Assembly: GCF_016629565.1 (NCBI RefSeq)
Contig: NZ_AP023057.1
Span: 744,001 to 808,000 of the forward strand
From: Nitratiruptor sp. YY08-10
GTDB taxonomy: Bacteria > Campylobacterota > Campylobacteria > Campylobacterales > Nitratiruptoraceae
Direction of reading: 5' to 3'
Length of the DNA stretch: 64,000 bases
Shown: in pieces, positions 16,801 through 25,834 of the stretch
Layout: each line of letters begins with the position of its first letter
Numbering within the stretch: position 1 is the stretch's first letter
The notes under the pieces: generated by a model
What the model was told of the DNA's origin: nothing
Databases searched by the model: none
Seen by the model: only the letters and a program-made list of their open reading frames with translations
Program-made: the position numbers and the translations under genes

Positions 16801-18271
16801 GGCACAGCTTATCTTCGATCTCAAGCAGGTCAATCCGGATGCGAAAGTGGCTGTCAAACTTGTTTCTACTGCTGGAGTTGGAACTATTGCAACAGGTGTG
16901 GCGAAAGCCTATGCAGACAAGATCATAATAAGCGGTGGCGATGGAGGTACGGGAGCTGCACCACTCACATCTATCAAATTTGCCGGAAACCCCTGGGAGC
17001 TGGGGCTAAGTGAAGCGCACAACGCACTCAAAGCCAACCACTTAAGAGAGTTTGTGCAGCTTCAAACGGATGGTGGACTCAAAACCGGTCTTGATATTGT
17101 CAAAGCGGCAATTTTGGGAGCTGAAAGCTATGCTTTTGGTACAGGTGTGCTCACTATCATTGGATGTAAGATTTTGCGAGTATGCCATTTGAACCGATGT
17201 ACTGTGGGCATTGCAACACAAAATGAGTTTTTACGTGAGCACTATGTTGGAACGGTTGACAGACTCATCAACTACTTTACGTTGATTGCAGAAGATGTGC
17301 GAAAAATTTTGGCAACACTAGGCTATACAAAACTTGAAGATATTATCGGACGAACGGATCTTTTGAGAGTTGTAGAAAATGAACTGGCTCAAAAATTTGA
17401 TTTTAGTTCTGTACTTATGAGACTTGATGGCGTAGATACCTGTCAAGTTCCATCCAATGAGCCGTTTGACAGTAACGAGTATGAAAAAGAGATTTTGAAA
17501 GAGGTCTATCCAGCGATCGAAAATCCTGGAAAGCAAGTGATTGTCAATAAAACCATTACCAATGTCAACAGAAGTTTCGGAGCCAGAATCAGTGGTGAGA
17601 TTGCAAAATATTATGGCGATGAGGGTCTAAAAGAAGATAGTATCCGAATCAATCTTCAAGGAGTTGCAGGACAGAGCCTTGGAGCCTTTTTAATTAATGG
17701 TGTGACAATCAATCTTGTGGGTGCTGGAAACGACTATGTGGGAAAAGGAATGAATGGCGGTAAGATCGTCATAACATCTAAAACCCACAATGAAGGCTTG
17801 AGTCTTGCTGGAAATACCTGTTTGTATGGTGCAACAGGAGGAACGCTGTTTGTCGCCGGAGAAGTGGGTGAACGATTTGCTGTTCGAAACTCTGGAGCAT
17901 TGGCAGTGGTAGAAGGCACAGGTGATCATGCCTGTGAATATATGACTGGCGGGATCGTAGTGATTCTTGGTGATACGGGTATCAATTTTGGTGCGGGTAT
18001 GACTGGAGGTCTTGCATTTGTGTATGATACGCACCACACTTTTATCGAGAAAATCAACCAAGAACTCATCGAAGCTAGACGTATCGATATCGACGAGTTT
18101 GACGAGGCACGACACTATCTTAAAAAGCTGCTACAATCTTTTTATGATGAGACAGGAAGTAAAAAAGCCAAATTTATCTTGGACAACTTCAGAATGGAGA
18201 TACGAAATTTTTGGATGGTACGGCCAAAAGAGCTTCGAAAAGTGCCTTTGAACCTAGAGGAAGGGGAATAA
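13847..18271 (+). CDS. gltB: Glutamate synthase large subunit
   Basis: A 1474-residue cytoplasmic enzyme that makes two glutamates from glutamine and 2-oxoglutarate. It has a 10-residue propeptide before the catalytic N-terminal Cys (DNCGFGLLAS, Cys11), a class II glutaminase domain (11 to about 430), a central domain, the FMN synthase domain (about 860-1230, with SGEGGEDARRFG and PPPHHDIYSIEDLA), the 3Fe-4S motif CKILRVCHLNRC and a C-terminal beta-helix of Gly-rich turns. Length matches the family. It is followed after 1 base by gltD. Confidence 0.98.
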   Translation: MDFLTSYKDNCGFGLLASIDNKPSHKNVNDAIQSLERMMHRGAIAADGKSGDGSGLLFSMPHKFFKRIAKEEGFVLPSKYAVAMVFYKNEENLTVIKEQCKKNDLKVLHTRKVPVNTEALGELALKTLPNIVQIFVAPNSLIATKRFEALLYLTRREIEHALEDDEDFYIPSFSSKTVSYKGLVMPTYIKMFYPDLQDEDFEASFVLFHQRFSTNTLPKWKLAQPFRMIAHNGEINSVSANRYNVLAKCESLKSEVFSPEEIERILPVLEKEASDSKSLDNFFEFLIVNGMEFFKATRALIPAPWQNAPHMDAHLRAYYEYSSTCFEAWDGPAAVSMTDGRYIGCVLDRNGLRPAKYIITKDKRLIIASEYGILGVPEENILERGRLQSGEMIALDLKYGVILKNEDINDYLKNSNPYAQWLNENMVYLQEHIETPFSNIDDYKLEDIVHKQRYYNITHELVEQVIEPMIKEGKEAVGSMGDDTPMAAFSQKQRAFVDFFKQKFAQVTNPPIDPIREKIVMSLNTGFGEIHNILDEDPNHAIRLKAVSPILIREKLDVLLSYGDPKHPRYQACFKNRTFSTAFEKDLKASLEKLCDEVIDAVVNEGVRIIVLDDRELSPNKKTMPMAMVIGRLNKRLLEAKVRHLVSTVAITGEVYDSHSAAVMIGYGASAVYPYLLFATVYEKLKKEDLTPFELRNRFKNVVNALNAGFLKIMSKMGISTIASYRNSGLFDVLGLSEEIVNECFSNSACLLPGLTYEDIEERLNRYHEKAYEIDIEKRIFPLELGGYYKYIDGSEYHDFNPNTVNQIHKVSITGDWSDYEQLKKMVDGRGFRFIRDFFEFQSDRKPVSLDEVEPIENIFKRFDSAAMSLGSISPEAHECIAEAMNKIGAQSNSGEGGEDARRFGTIKNSKIKQVASGRFGVTPAYLRSAKEIQIKIAQGAKPGEGGQLPGHKVTALIAKLRHTMPGVTLISPPPHHDIYSIEDLAQLIFDLKQVNPDAKVAVKLVSTAGVGTIATGVAKAYADKIIISGGDGGTGAAPLTSIKFAGNPWELGLSEAHNALKANHLREFVQLQTDGGLKTGLDIVKAAILGAESYAFGTGVLTIIGCKILRVCHLNRCTVGIATQNEFLREHYVGTVDRLINYFTLIAEDVRKILATLGYTKLEDIIGRTDLLRVVENELAQKFDFSSVLMRLDGVDTCQVPSNEPFDSNEYEKEILKEVYPAIENPGKQVIVNKTITNVNRSFGARISGEIAKYYGDEGLKEDSIRINLQGVAGQSLGAFLINGVTINLVGAGNDYVGKGMNGGKIVITSKTHNEGLSLAGNTCLYGATGGTLFVAGEVGERFAVRNSGALAVVEGTGDHACEYMTGGIVVILGDTGINFGAGMTGGLAFVYDTHHTFIEKINQELIEARRIDIDEFDEARHYLKKLLQSFYDETGSKKAKFILDNFRMEIRNFWMVRPKELRKVPLNLEEGE

Positions 18272-18272
18272 T

Positions 18273-19652
18273 ATGCAAAATTTTATTTTCAATGAACGAA
18301 TCGAACCGAAAAAACGATCAGTCAATGAGAGAATTAAAGATTTTCGAGAAATTTATGAGATTTACAATCCCAATGAAGCTGCCACCCAGGCAGACAGGTG
18401 TGTGCAGTGTGGGGATCCATACTGTCACAACGCCTGTCCTTTGCACAACTTCATCCCTCACTGGCTCAAAACGGTAGCAGAGAAAGACCTTGAGCTTGCT
18501 TTCAAAATCTCAAATGAATCTTCTCCGTTTCCAGAAATCATGGGGAGAGTATGTCCTCAAGATAGACTTTGCGAAGGTGCGTGTACTCTCAATGAAGGGT
18601 ATGGAGCTATTACCATTGGAGCCATTGAGACCTTTATCAGTGAAGAGGGTTTCAAAAAAGGAATGAGGCCGGAGTTTGAAAAGAAAAAAACCGGCAAAAA
18701 AGTAGCGATTGTCGGAAGCGGTCCTGCGGGTCTCAGTTGTGCGACATATCTCCTTCGACATGGTATCGAACCGCATGTATATGAGCGCTCTGATCGAGCA
18801 GGGGGGCTTTTGACATACGGTATTCCAAACTTTAAACTGGACAAAAAAGTTGTGCAAAGAAGGATCGACTGGCTTGTAGAAGCCGGTATGAAACTCAATC
18901 TTAATATCGAGGTAGGGAAAAATATCGATTTTGAAGAATTGCTGGAGAATTTCGATGCCGTCTTTTTGGGAATTGGGGCTACAAAACCAAGACGAGCAAA
19001 TATTCCTGGCGAAGATGCCAAAGGTGCTTTTATGGCGATGGATTTTCTCACCAATGTACAAAGAAAAGTGTTTGGTGATGCCTATGACAGCTCTATGGAA
19101 GTAAAAGATAAGCGTGTGATCGTCATCGGTGGTGGTGATACTGCTATGGACTGTGTGAGAACTTCACTTCGTGAAGGTGCAGCCAAAGCGATCTGTGCAT
19201 ATCGAAGAGATGCTGCCAGCATGCCAGGGAGCAAAAAAGAGGTGAAAAACGCTCAGGAAGAGGGTGCAGAATTTGTCTATAACGTTGCTCCAACGAAGAT
19301 CTTGACAGATGAAGAGAATAAAGTGATCGGTGTGGAATTTGTCAAAACGATTTCGACTGTTTCCAAAGATGGATCAAGAAAATTGGAGACGATTAAAAAC
19401 AGTGAGTTTACAATGGAAGCAGACGTGGTGATTTTTGCTTTGGGTTTCGAAAACACACCTCTTGAATTTCTCTCAAAACATGGAATCGAGACCAATCAGT
19501 GGGGTGCGGTGAAAATTGATCAAAACTACGAAACGACAAAACCGGGTGTATTTGCCGGAGGTGACTGCTATAGAGGGGCGCATCTGGTTGTAACTGCGGC
19601 TTATGATGGAAGAGAAGCGGCAAAATCGATTGTGAGAAAGTTGATTGGATAG
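18273..19652 (+). CDS. gltD: Glutamate synthase small subunit
   Basis: A 459-residue flavoprotein that passes NADPH electrons to GltB. It carries two N-terminal Cys clusters for 4Fe-4S centres (CVQCGDPYCHNACP and CPQDRLCEGAC), an FAD Rossmann motif IVGSGPAGLSCA and an NADPH motif VIGGGDTAMDC, then the C-terminal GGDCYRGAHLVVTAA FAD contact. It starts 1 base after gltB and its stop overlaps the next gene's GTG. Complete and of normal length. Confidence 0.97.
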   Translation: MQNFIFNERIEPKKRSVNERIKDFREIYEIYNPNEAATQADRCVQCGDPYCHNACPLHNFIPHWLKTVAEKDLELAFKISNESSPFPEIMGRVCPQDRLCEGACTLNEGYGAITIGAIETFISEEGFKKGMRPEFEKKKTGKKVAIVGSGPAGLSCATYLLRHGIEPHVYERSDRAGGLLTYGIPNFKLDKKVVQRRIDWLVEAGMKLNLNIEVGKNIDFEELLENFDAVFLGIGATKPRRANIPGEDAKGAFMAMDFLTNVQRKVFGDAYDSSMEVKDKRVIVIGGGDTAMDCVRTSLREGAAKAICAYRRDAASMPGSKKEVKNAQEEGAEFVYNVAPTKILTDEENKVIGVEFVKTISTVSKDGSRKLETIKNSEFTMEADVVIFALGFENTPLEFLSKHGIETNQWGAVKIDQNYETTKPGVFAGGDCYRGAHLVVTAAYDGREAAKSIVRKLIG

Positions 19653-20374
19653 TGCAAAACTTTATCACTGATCTACGATCGGCACTCAAGGAGATCTATC
19701 GTACCGTGCGGTACGATATGATCGATGAACTCTATCAATACAACGGATACGGAGCCGGAGGGGATCTTTCATCCAATGTGGATCTGCTTGCAGAAAAAAT
19801 CTACATAAAATATCTTTCGCATTATGGTCAGATAATATCTGAAGAGTCTGGAATCATCGGAAAAGGGGAGTGGAAACTGATTATCGATCCGATTGACGGA
19901 AGTGACAATCTCCTTTCATCTTTTCCCTACTATGGAACTTCTATAGCTGTACAAAAAGATGGAGAGATGCTTTTATCCTGTGTTGCCAACTTTGCAAACG
20001 GAGATCTTTTTATCAAATATGATGGAGGCTTTTTCAAAGGGAAGATTCTCGAATCAGATATGAAACCTGTAAAGTATCATCCTTTCTCCAAAATAGGCCT
20101 CTTTGAAAAGGCCTATGCAAATCCGAAGATTGTTGCAAGACTTAATGCCAATGGTTTGAAATTTCGAAGTCCAGGAGCTGTAGCTCTTTCGCTGGCGTAT
20201 GCCTATTCAGTCAAGTATGTCCTGTTTGTAGGCAAGATCAGAGAGTATGACATTGCAGCGGGTCTGCATCTTTGCAGTGATTGTTATATCTATCAAGATA
20301 CTACCACAATCATAGTCAGTAAGGACAAAGCAATTTTTGATAAGATTAAAGAAATAGTTTTAAAGGATGAGTAG
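19652..20374 (+). CDS. Inositol monophosphatase/FBPase-family phosphatase
   Basis: A 240-residue, metal-dependent sugar phosphatase of the IMPase superfamily. The metal site is visible: SEESG, then [12 protein letters not shown], then [12 protein letters not shown]. The start is GTG overlapping the gltD stop. The motif DPIDGSDN instead of the usual DPLDGT is a variant seen in some family members. Substrate cannot be told from sequence; candidates are inositol phosphate, fructose bisphosphate or PAP. Its GTG start and overlap with both gltD and accD show tight coupling to the chain. Confidence 0.85.
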   Translation: MQNFITDLRSALKEIYRTVRYDMIDELYQYNGYGAGGDLSSNVDLLAEKIYIKYLSHYGQIISEESGIIGKGEWKLIIDPIDGSDNLLSSFPYYGTSIAVQKDGEMLLSCVANFANGDLFIKYDGGFFKGKILESDMKPVKYHPFSKIGLFEKAYANPKIVARLNANGLKFRSPGAVALSLAYAYSVKYVLFVGKIREYDIAAGLHLCSDCYIYQDTTTIIVSKDKAIFDKIKEIVLKDE

Positions 20375-21231
20375 TGGGGATCAGCGATTTTTTCAAAATA
20401 CGTCGCTCTCAGCCAAGCACAAAAGAACAGCCAAGCCACTGGATAAAGTGTCCCAGCTGTAATGCACTCATGTACTACAAAGAGGTACAAAATCGATACA
20501 ACGTATGTCCAAAATGCGGATACCATTTTCGCATAGGTGCACAGGAGCGTCTGGAGATTTTGTGTGATGAAGGAACTTTTGTCGAATATGACGCCGAGTT
20601 GGAACCAGTTGATCCGCTCAAATTTGTCGATAAAAAGAGCTACAAAAAGCGTATCGAAGAAGGTAAGAAAAAAACAGGGAGAGCCAGTTCCGCTATCAGT
20701 GGCGAATGTACGATAGAAGGAGTTCCTACGCAGATCGTGGTTTTTGATTTCGCCTTTATGGGAGGAAGTCTCGGTTCTGTGGAAGGAGAAAAGATCGTTC
20801 GTGCCGTCAATAGAGCTCTCGAGAAGAAACAACCTTTGGTGATTGTCAGTGCCAGCGGTGGAGCGAGGATGCAAGAGAGTACTTTCAGCCTTATGCAGAT
20901 GAGCAAAACATGTGCGGCACTAGCAAAGCTTCATCAGGCAAAACTTCCTTATATTTCTGTACTCACAGATCCTACGATGGGGGGAGTGAGTGCTTCCTTT
21001 GCCATGATCGGAGATATCATTATGGCCGAGCCGGGTGCTCTCATAGGATTTGCAGGGCAACGGGTTATCAAACAGACTATAGGTGCTGATTTGCCGGAAG
21101 GGTTTCAGCGAAGCGAATTTTTGTTAGAACACGGTTTGATCGATATGATTGTCGAAAGACCTGCTATGAAAAAAACGATAGCAGATCTGTTGAAAATATT
21201 GTGGAAAGAGGAAAACGTTGTTTCCGAATGA
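20374..21231 (+). CDS. accD: Acetyl-CoA carboxylase carboxyltransferase beta subunit
   Basis: A 285-residue subunit of the enzyme that makes malonyl-CoA, feeding FabD (2487). The N-terminus holds a four-Cys zinc ribbon ([20 protein letters not shown] then PKCGYHF). The carboxyltransferase core has [27 protein letters not shown] and [15 protein letters not shown] start at 20374 overlaps the preceding phosphatase. It overlaps the next gene by 14 bases. Confidence 0.97.
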   Translation: MGISDFFKIRRSQPSTKEQPSHWIKCPSCNALMYYKEVQNRYNVCPKCGYHFRIGAQERLEILCDEGTFVEYDAELEPVDPLKFVDKKSYKKRIEEGKKKTGRASSAISGECTIEGVPTQIVVFDFAFMGGSLGSVEGEKIVRAVNRALEKKQPLVIVSASGGARMQESTFSLMQMSKTCAALAKLHQAKLPYISVLTDPTMGGVSASFAMIGDIIMAEPGALIGFAGQRVIKQTIGADLPEGFQRSEFLLEHGLIDMIVERPAMKKTIADLLKILWKEENVVSE

Positions 21232-21817
21232 TCTGTATGCTCTGTGTGATAGATCGCTATTAAAAAGATTTGAAATTGATCTGGATGGATTTTTATCCAT
21301 CGCCCAAAGATTTGGAGCCAAAATTATCCAATATCGCAACAAATCTGGGGAAATCGAAGAGAAAAAAAGGGATATACGGTATCTTCGAAAGAGATGGGAC
21401 GGGATACTCATTGTCAATGATGAACTGGCTTTGGCATCTTTGTGTGACGGTGTCCATATCGGCCAAGAAGATTTGCACAATGTGCTGGATTCTTTTGGTA
21501 TCCACTCAAAAAATGAAGCAGTAACTATCATAAAAAAGCTGTATGGTGCAAAAATGGTGGGTCTTTCTACCCATACATTACAAGAGATTCAAGAAGCCAA
21601 TGAACTTGATCTGGAATATGTGGGATTGGGAGCGTATCGTAGCAGCATCACAAAAGATGTGCAATATGTTTTGGGAGAGAGACTCAGCGAAATCGCATTA
21701 CAATCAAAACATAAGGTAGTAGCTATCGGAGGCATTCGACTGTTTGAGCCGATCGAAAATGTCTGGCTCAGAGCCATAGGAAGTGATCTTTTGATAAAAG
21801 GGCTGACATTTGCATAG
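21218..21817 (+). CDS. thiE: Thiamine-phosphate synthase-like protein
   Basis: A 199-residue TIM-barrel of the ThiE/TenI family, which joins the pyrimidine and thiazole halves of thiamine. The start is TTG with GAGGAAAACG upstream, inside the end of accD. Active-site positions are mostly present: QYRNK, the ND of [20 protein letters not shown] and a late ITKD lysine, but the usual GPIFPT stretch reads GAYRSS. That makes a divergent ThiE most likely, and a TenI-like role possible. No thiamine riboswitch was found. Confidence 0.72.
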   Translation: MFPNDLYALCDRSLLKRFEIDLDGFLSIAQRFGAKIIQYRNKSGEIEEKKRDIRYLRKRWDGILIVNDELALASLCDGVHIGQEDLHNVLDSFGIHSKNEAVTIIKKLYGAKMVGLSTHTLQEIQEANELDLEYVGLGAYRSSITKDVQYVLGERLSEIALQSKHKVVAIGGIRLFEPIENVWLRAIGSDLLIKGLTFA

Positions 21818-22271
21818 GATTGCAATCTATTCAATCGGTAAAAAAGATGAAAAGTGCTATGAAGCCATCTATGAAGATTTGATCAAAAACAGCAAAAAAT
21901 TTGCCCTTATCGAGACGAAGAACATTTTCAATAAAAAGATCAATACAGCACAAAGCGATGCGAAAAAAGCTATGCAAGCTTATAGTGACACCTTCAAGCC
22001 GTATATACTCAGTGACGGCTTCAATATTGCATTGGATCCCGAAGGAAAATGTCTGGACTCCTTTGCGTTTGCACACCTTTTGAAAGAGCATACGAAAGTA
22101 GCGTTTTTTATCGGCGGAGCGTATGGGTTGCAAAGATCTTTTGTACAATCTTGTGATATGGCTTTGAGTCTGAGTCCATTGACAATGAGTCATAAAATTG
22201 CGAAAATGGTGTTGTTGGAGCAGCTGTTCCGAGGGCTCTCGATTATACACAACCATCCTTATCACAAATGA
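21810..22271 (+). CDS. rlmH: 23S rRNA pseudouridine 1915 N3-methyltransferase
   Basis: A 153-residue SPOUT methyltransferase acting on helix 69 of the assembled ribosome. TTG start at 21810 overlaps the thiE end by 8 bases. Motifs are FFIGGAYGL (SAM knot), SLSPLTMSHKIAKMVLLEQLFR and the C-terminal HNHPYHK, the last being diagnostic for RlmH. Normal length (about 155). Confidence 0.95.
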   Translation: MHRIAIYSIGKKDEKCYEAIYEDLIKNSKKFALIETKNIFNKKINTAQSDAKKAMQAYSDTFKPYILSDGFNIALDPEGKCLDSFAFAHLLKEHTKVAFFIGGAYGLQRSFVQSCDMALSLSPLTMSHKIAKMVLLEQLFRGLSIIHNHPYHK

Positions 22272-22284
22272 AAGAGGAGTGATT

Positions 22285-23289
22285 ATGCGTTTAAAAAAAT
22301 ATATTCTGTTTAGCCTTATTTTGATGGGCTTGGTGGGAGGTCTCATCTATACTCAGACAGAACAGACCTATACCTTGGAAGTGCTTGGTATTCCTGTGAC
22401 GTTACCGATAGCCGTATGGGTCATACTCCCGATGTTTTTGATGTTTGTGGCTTCCTTCTTTCATATGGCATATTATTCTTTTATCAATTTTATGCGGCTC
22501 AAACGGTACAAAAAAGATTACGATACGCTGATTGCATCATTTGTGAACGCTTTGTATCGAGAGCCAAAAGCGCTTCAGTACAAATCGAAAGAGGCTAAAA
22601 ATCTTGGAACGGTGAGCGATGCTTCCTATTTGATCCCGCAACATTTCAAAATAGATACAAAAGATGAGCGATTGCGAAAAGTGATCGATACATTGAAAGA
22701 TATCAACAATGGAATGTATGTGGAACTTGAAGGTGTTCAACTCTCTCCTAAAAATCCGATACTATTGCGCAATATCGAGAACAGAATGAAAGAGGAGCCG
22801 ACATACAGCGGTGTTGTTTTGAAAAACTGCAAAGAGTATCCAAAAGAGCTCTGCAAGAAAGCTTTACGTATTTTTATGGATTTCAGTGATATTGCGAAAA
22901 TAAAAGAGTATGCATCACTGTTTGATATAGAAACACTGATTTATCTCATCCAGCATGTAAAAGAAGAGAAAAAGAGCATCGAGTATCAAGATATTCTGTA
23001 TATCATTCAGCAAGCGCATATGGATTTAGATGGGAAAGATTATATTGCCATAGCGAGAGAAATTAAGGATGTTTTGGCACCTGATGAGCGATTGAAACTG
23101 TTTGAACTGCTCAAAGAAGAGGATGAAAAGAGTGAAGCAGCCTATCTGTATACACTGCTCGATCTTGAAATGATCGAAAAAGCAAGAGAGTTTCTTGAGA
23201 CGACCAACGAAGAGGAGTTACAAGAGTTCAAAGCCTATCTGGAACTCAAAGAGTGTGGTAAAAACTATCCGTTGGAGCTGTTCGTATAG
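22285..23289 (+). CDS. Membrane-anchored protein of unknown function
   Basis: 334 residues from ATG 22285, chosen because GAGGAGTGATT precedes it; an in-frame start at 22198 lies within rlmH and gives no plausible N-terminus. Two membrane segments (about 5-22 and 39-63) are followed by a long, mostly helical, charged cytoplasmic part (about 75-334) rich in Lys and Glu. I do not recognise the family. It lies between rlmH and dusB with the dusB start immediately after its stop, an arrangement I believe is common in this phylum. Confidence 0.75.
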   Translation: MRLKKYILFSLILMGLVGGLIYTQTEQTYTLEVLGIPVTLPIAVWVILPMFLMFVASFFHMAYYSFINFMRLKRYKKDYDTLIASFVNALYREPKALQYKSKEAKNLGTVSDASYLIPQHFKIDTKDERLRKVIDTLKDINNGMYVELEGVQLSPKNPILLRNIENRMKEEPTYSGVVLKNCKEYPKELCKKALRIFMDFSDIAKIKEYASLFDIETLIYLIQHVKEEKKSIEYQDILYIIQQAHMDLDGKDYIAIAREIKDVLAPDERLKLFELLKEEDEKSEAAYLYTLLDLEMIEKAREFLETTNEEELQEFKAYLELKECGKNYPLELFV

Positions 23290-24216
23290 ATGAAACTGGA
23301 TTTTTCGAAGCCTTTGTATGTTCTAGCGCCATTGGCAGGGTATACAGATCTTCCTTTTCGAAGTGTGGTAAAAAAGTTCGGGGCCGATCTGACCATCAGT
23401 GAGATGATCAGCTCCAATGCCCTTGTCTACGATAGTAAAAAAACCTATAAAATGCTTGAAAAATCTCCAGATGAGGATCCCTATTTTGTTCAGATTGCGG
23501 GAGGCGATCCAGCAGTTGTCAAAGAGGCTGTGGAAAGACTCAATGAACTGGAGGGGATTGACGGGATTGATCTCAATTGCGGGTGTCCTGTACCGAAAGT
23601 TGTCAAACAGGGAGCCGGCAGTGCGCTTCTTGAAGATCTTGATAGACTTGGAAAAATTGTCCAGACCATCAAAGAGACTTCCAATAAACATTATACAAGC
23701 GTCAAAATTCGCTTGGGATTTACCGAAAACAGAGTTGTCGAAATCGTAAAAGTAATAGAGGAAGCGGGAGCCGATTTTGTCACTATCCATGGTAGAACGC
23801 GAAGCGGCGGATTTAAAGCGAAAGTGGATTATAAAGCGATTGCCCAGGCCAAAGAGAGTGTGTCTATCCCGGTTATTGCCAATGGAGATATTACAGACTA
23901 TAAAAAAACGCAAGAGGTTTTATTGATAACAAAGGCAGATGGCGTGATGATTGGGCGGGGTGCCATAGGAAAGCCTTGGATTTTCTATCAGTTAAAACAT
24001 GGCAAAGAGGATGTGGATGCATCCTTGAAAAAAGAGATCATATTAGAGCATTTTCACCAAATGATCCGTTTTTATGGAGAGTATGGTGCGGTACTGTTTC
24101 GAAAACATCTGCATACCTATTCCAAAGGATATCCCGGTGCCACCCATTTTCGGACGAAAATCAATGAAGTGGAAAATCCTGAAGAGATGGAGCAGATGAT
24201 AAAAGATTTTTTCTAA
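23290..24216 (+). CDS. dusB: tRNA-dihydrouridine synthase
   Basis: A 308-residue flavoenzyme that reduces uridines in tRNA with NADPH. Motifs: LAPLAGYTDLPFR, VQIAGGDP, the catalytic Cys region LNCGCPVPKVVKQGAGSALL, VTIHGRTRSGGF, IANGDI and MIGRGAIGKPWIF. ATG follows directly after the stop of the membrane protein. The DusB group fits best by the PVPKVVKQGAGS stretch, though DusA/DusC-type specificity cannot be excluded. Confidence 0.93.
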   Translation: MKLDFSKPLYVLAPLAGYTDLPFRSVVKKFGADLTISEMISSNALVYDSKKTYKMLEKSPDEDPYFVQIAGGDPAVVKEAVERLNELEGIDGIDLNCGCPVPKVVKQGAGSALLEDLDRLGKIVQTIKETSNKHYTSVKIRLGFTENRVVEIVKVIEEAGADFVTIHGRTRSGGFKAKVDYKAIAQAKESVSIPVIANGDITDYKKTQEVLLITKADGVMIGRGAIGKPWIFYQLKHGKEDVDASLKKEIILEHFHQMIRFYGEYGAVLFRKHLHTYSKGYPGATHFRTKINEVENPEEMEQMIKDFF

Positions 24217-24995
24217 AACTTTCCACTCGCTTTTCTTTTATACTCCTCTATCGTCGTAAATATCTCCTCTTTTTCTTGTGGCGGCTCGCTTGGCTCAAAA
24301 TTGTGATTTTCAATGGCACTCTCAAAGGCCTCCATCGATTCGATTTCCCCCTCTTTGTATTTTCCAAGAAGAACGTTAGTGCTTCCTATCAAAACAAGAT
24401 AATCGATTCCTTTAAAGGAGATGAGAGCGATTTTATTGTGTTCATCCAGAGGCTTTTCAAATTTGATCGTAAACTCCTCTTCCTGTTTTGGAACTATCAC
24501 CTTTTTCTTTGCCACTTTGTTTGCCGAAGAGAGTTTTATCACAACGGCCAACATGATCAGTACAATGAAACCGCCGATAGAAATCAATATCCATATACCG
24601 GTATCTGTACTTTTATGGACTGTTCTTGCAAGCGTTTGGGTTGGTGCATAAATTTCAATTTTAAGGCTGAATCCATCTTTGGATTTCGCTGCACGCAGTT
24701 TGATCTTTTTTGTGGAGTAGATGATTACGTTGGATCCGTTTTTGGCCGGTAAAACATCGATTTGATACACATTTGGATTGTGCAGTTTTTTTTGCCATGG
24801 GGTTAGGATTTTAACGTCCTCAAGATAAAGAATAGTCTTGTCCTTTTCGTGTCTTTCGATGATCTTGCCATCAAAGGGAATATCAAAATTGAGCAAAAGA
24901 TCGATTCCTCTTTTCGTCTCTTTTACATTGAGGTTAAGGATCATCGTTGCAAAAAGTTGGAGCGTAAGAAATAGGAAAAGTATAATTTTTTTCAA
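24213..24995 (-). CDS. Signal-anchored protein resembling FliO
   Basis: A 260-residue protein on the minus strand converging with dusB (4-base overlap). It has a signal peptide (KIILFLFLTLQLFA), a periplasmic beta-rich domain (about 20-130), one membrane segment (about 133-156, GIWILISIGGFIVLIMLAVVI) and a cytoplasmic tail with LISFKGIDYLVLIGSTNVLLG. This layout fits Campylobacterota FliO, which has an extra periplasmic domain and belongs to the flagellar export gate. The tail motif resembles the FliO core, but the match is by eye only; other single-pass envelope proteins are possible. Confidence 0.55.
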   Translation of the reverse strand: MKKIILFLFLTLQLFATMILNLNVKETKRGIDLLLNFDIPFDGKIIERHEKDKTILYLEDVKILTPWQKKLHNPNVYQIDVLPAKNGSNVIIYSTKKIKLRAAKSKDGFSLKIEIYAPTQTLARTVHKSTDTGIWILISIGGFIVLIMLAVVIKLSSANKVAKKKVIVPKQEEEFTIKFEKPLDEHNKIALISFKGIDYLVLIGSTNVLLGKYKEGEIESMEAFESAIENHNFEPSEPPQEKEEIFTTIEEYKRKASGKF

Positions 24996-25070
24996 TGCTC
25001 ACTCCTGAGAGGTTTTACCAATTATAGTTTGATTTTGATAAATCCTTCATAAAATTTCTCTAAGTTTCGA

Positions 25071-25076
25071 TATAAT
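25071..25076 (+). promoter_or_regulatory. Candidate -10 box for the TauE-type gene
   Basis: A perfect TATAAT, 21 bases before the ATG at 25097, in the divergent gap. Upstream sequence is T-rich with a loose -35-like TTTGAT. Confidence 0.55.
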
Positions 25077-25096
25077 CCGAAAAAAAAAGTGTGCAC

Positions 25097-25825
25097 ATGG
25101 AACTGATTCTCGTTGGTATTCTTGTGGGTTTTCTTTCAGGTTTTTTCGGAATTGGCGGCGGAACGATTTTGGTGCCTATCCTTTTGTATTTAGGATTTGA
25201 TATTAAAGAGGCTGTAGGGATATCAGTTACGCAAATGGTATTTAGTTCGCTTTTTGGGTCCTATCTCAATTTCAAAAAAAATATTTTCAAGATTCATGAG
25301 GGGTTGGCTCTTGGCATTGGCGGATTTATAGGCGCTCTTGGCAGTGGATACTTTTTAAGTATCGTTTCAAGCCATGTGCTTGAGTGGATGTTTTTGGGAT
25401 TTGTTCTTTTTGCGATGTATCGCTTTTTCAAAGCCCCCACTATTGAAGGAGGAGCAAAGGAGATTCCTCCTCTAGTAATACTTGGAGTGGGAGTGATAGT
25501 TGGATTGTTGGCAATCAGTATAGGAGTTGGCGGGTCGATTCTCATTACACCAATCCTTGTTGGCTTTTTTCATATGGATGTGAAAAAAGCGGCTTCCATG
25601 GGTCTCTTTTTTGTGATTTTTTCGTCCATCAGCGGATTTTTGAGTTTGAGTCTCTTTGGACATATTGATTACAAAGATGGTTTGCTTGTGGGGGTATCTT
25701 CCCTTTTTGGGGTCTATTTTGGTATAAAGCTAGCCCATATGACACACCATGCGAAATTTAAAAAAGCTTTGATCGCTATCTATTCCATTATTTTGTTATT
25801 GGTTGTAAAAAAGATATTTTTTTAG
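25097..25825 (+). CDS. TauE/SafE-family sulfite or anion exporter
   Basis: About 242 residues and roughly eight membrane segments, with the internal repeat of the family: FLSGFFGIGGGTILVPILLY in the N half and ISIGVGGSILITPILVGFF in the C half. These proteins move sulfite, sulfoacetate or similar anions across the inner membrane, and the true substrate is unknown. A GTG two codons earlier (25091) is an alternative start; no good ribosome site favours either. It lies 9 bases before uvrA, so they may share a transcript. Confidence 0.85.
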   Translation: MELILVGILVGFLSGFFGIGGGTILVPILLYLGFDIKEAVGISVTQMVFSSLFGSYLNFKKNIFKIHEGLALGIGGFIGALGSGYFLSIVSSHVLEWMFLGFVLFAMYRFFKAPTIEGGAKEIPPLVILGVGVIVGLLAISIGVGGSILITPILVGFFHMDVKKAASMGLFFVIFSSISGFLSLSLFGHIDYKDGLLVGVSSLFGVYFGIKLAHMTHHAKFKKALIAIYSIILLLVVKKIFF

Positions 25826-25834
25826 AGGAGTTCA

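Noticed and set aside
22198-22284. Start of the membrane protein inside rlmH
   Set aside because: The residues come from the rlmH sequence in another frame; GAGGAG before ATG 22285 decides the start.
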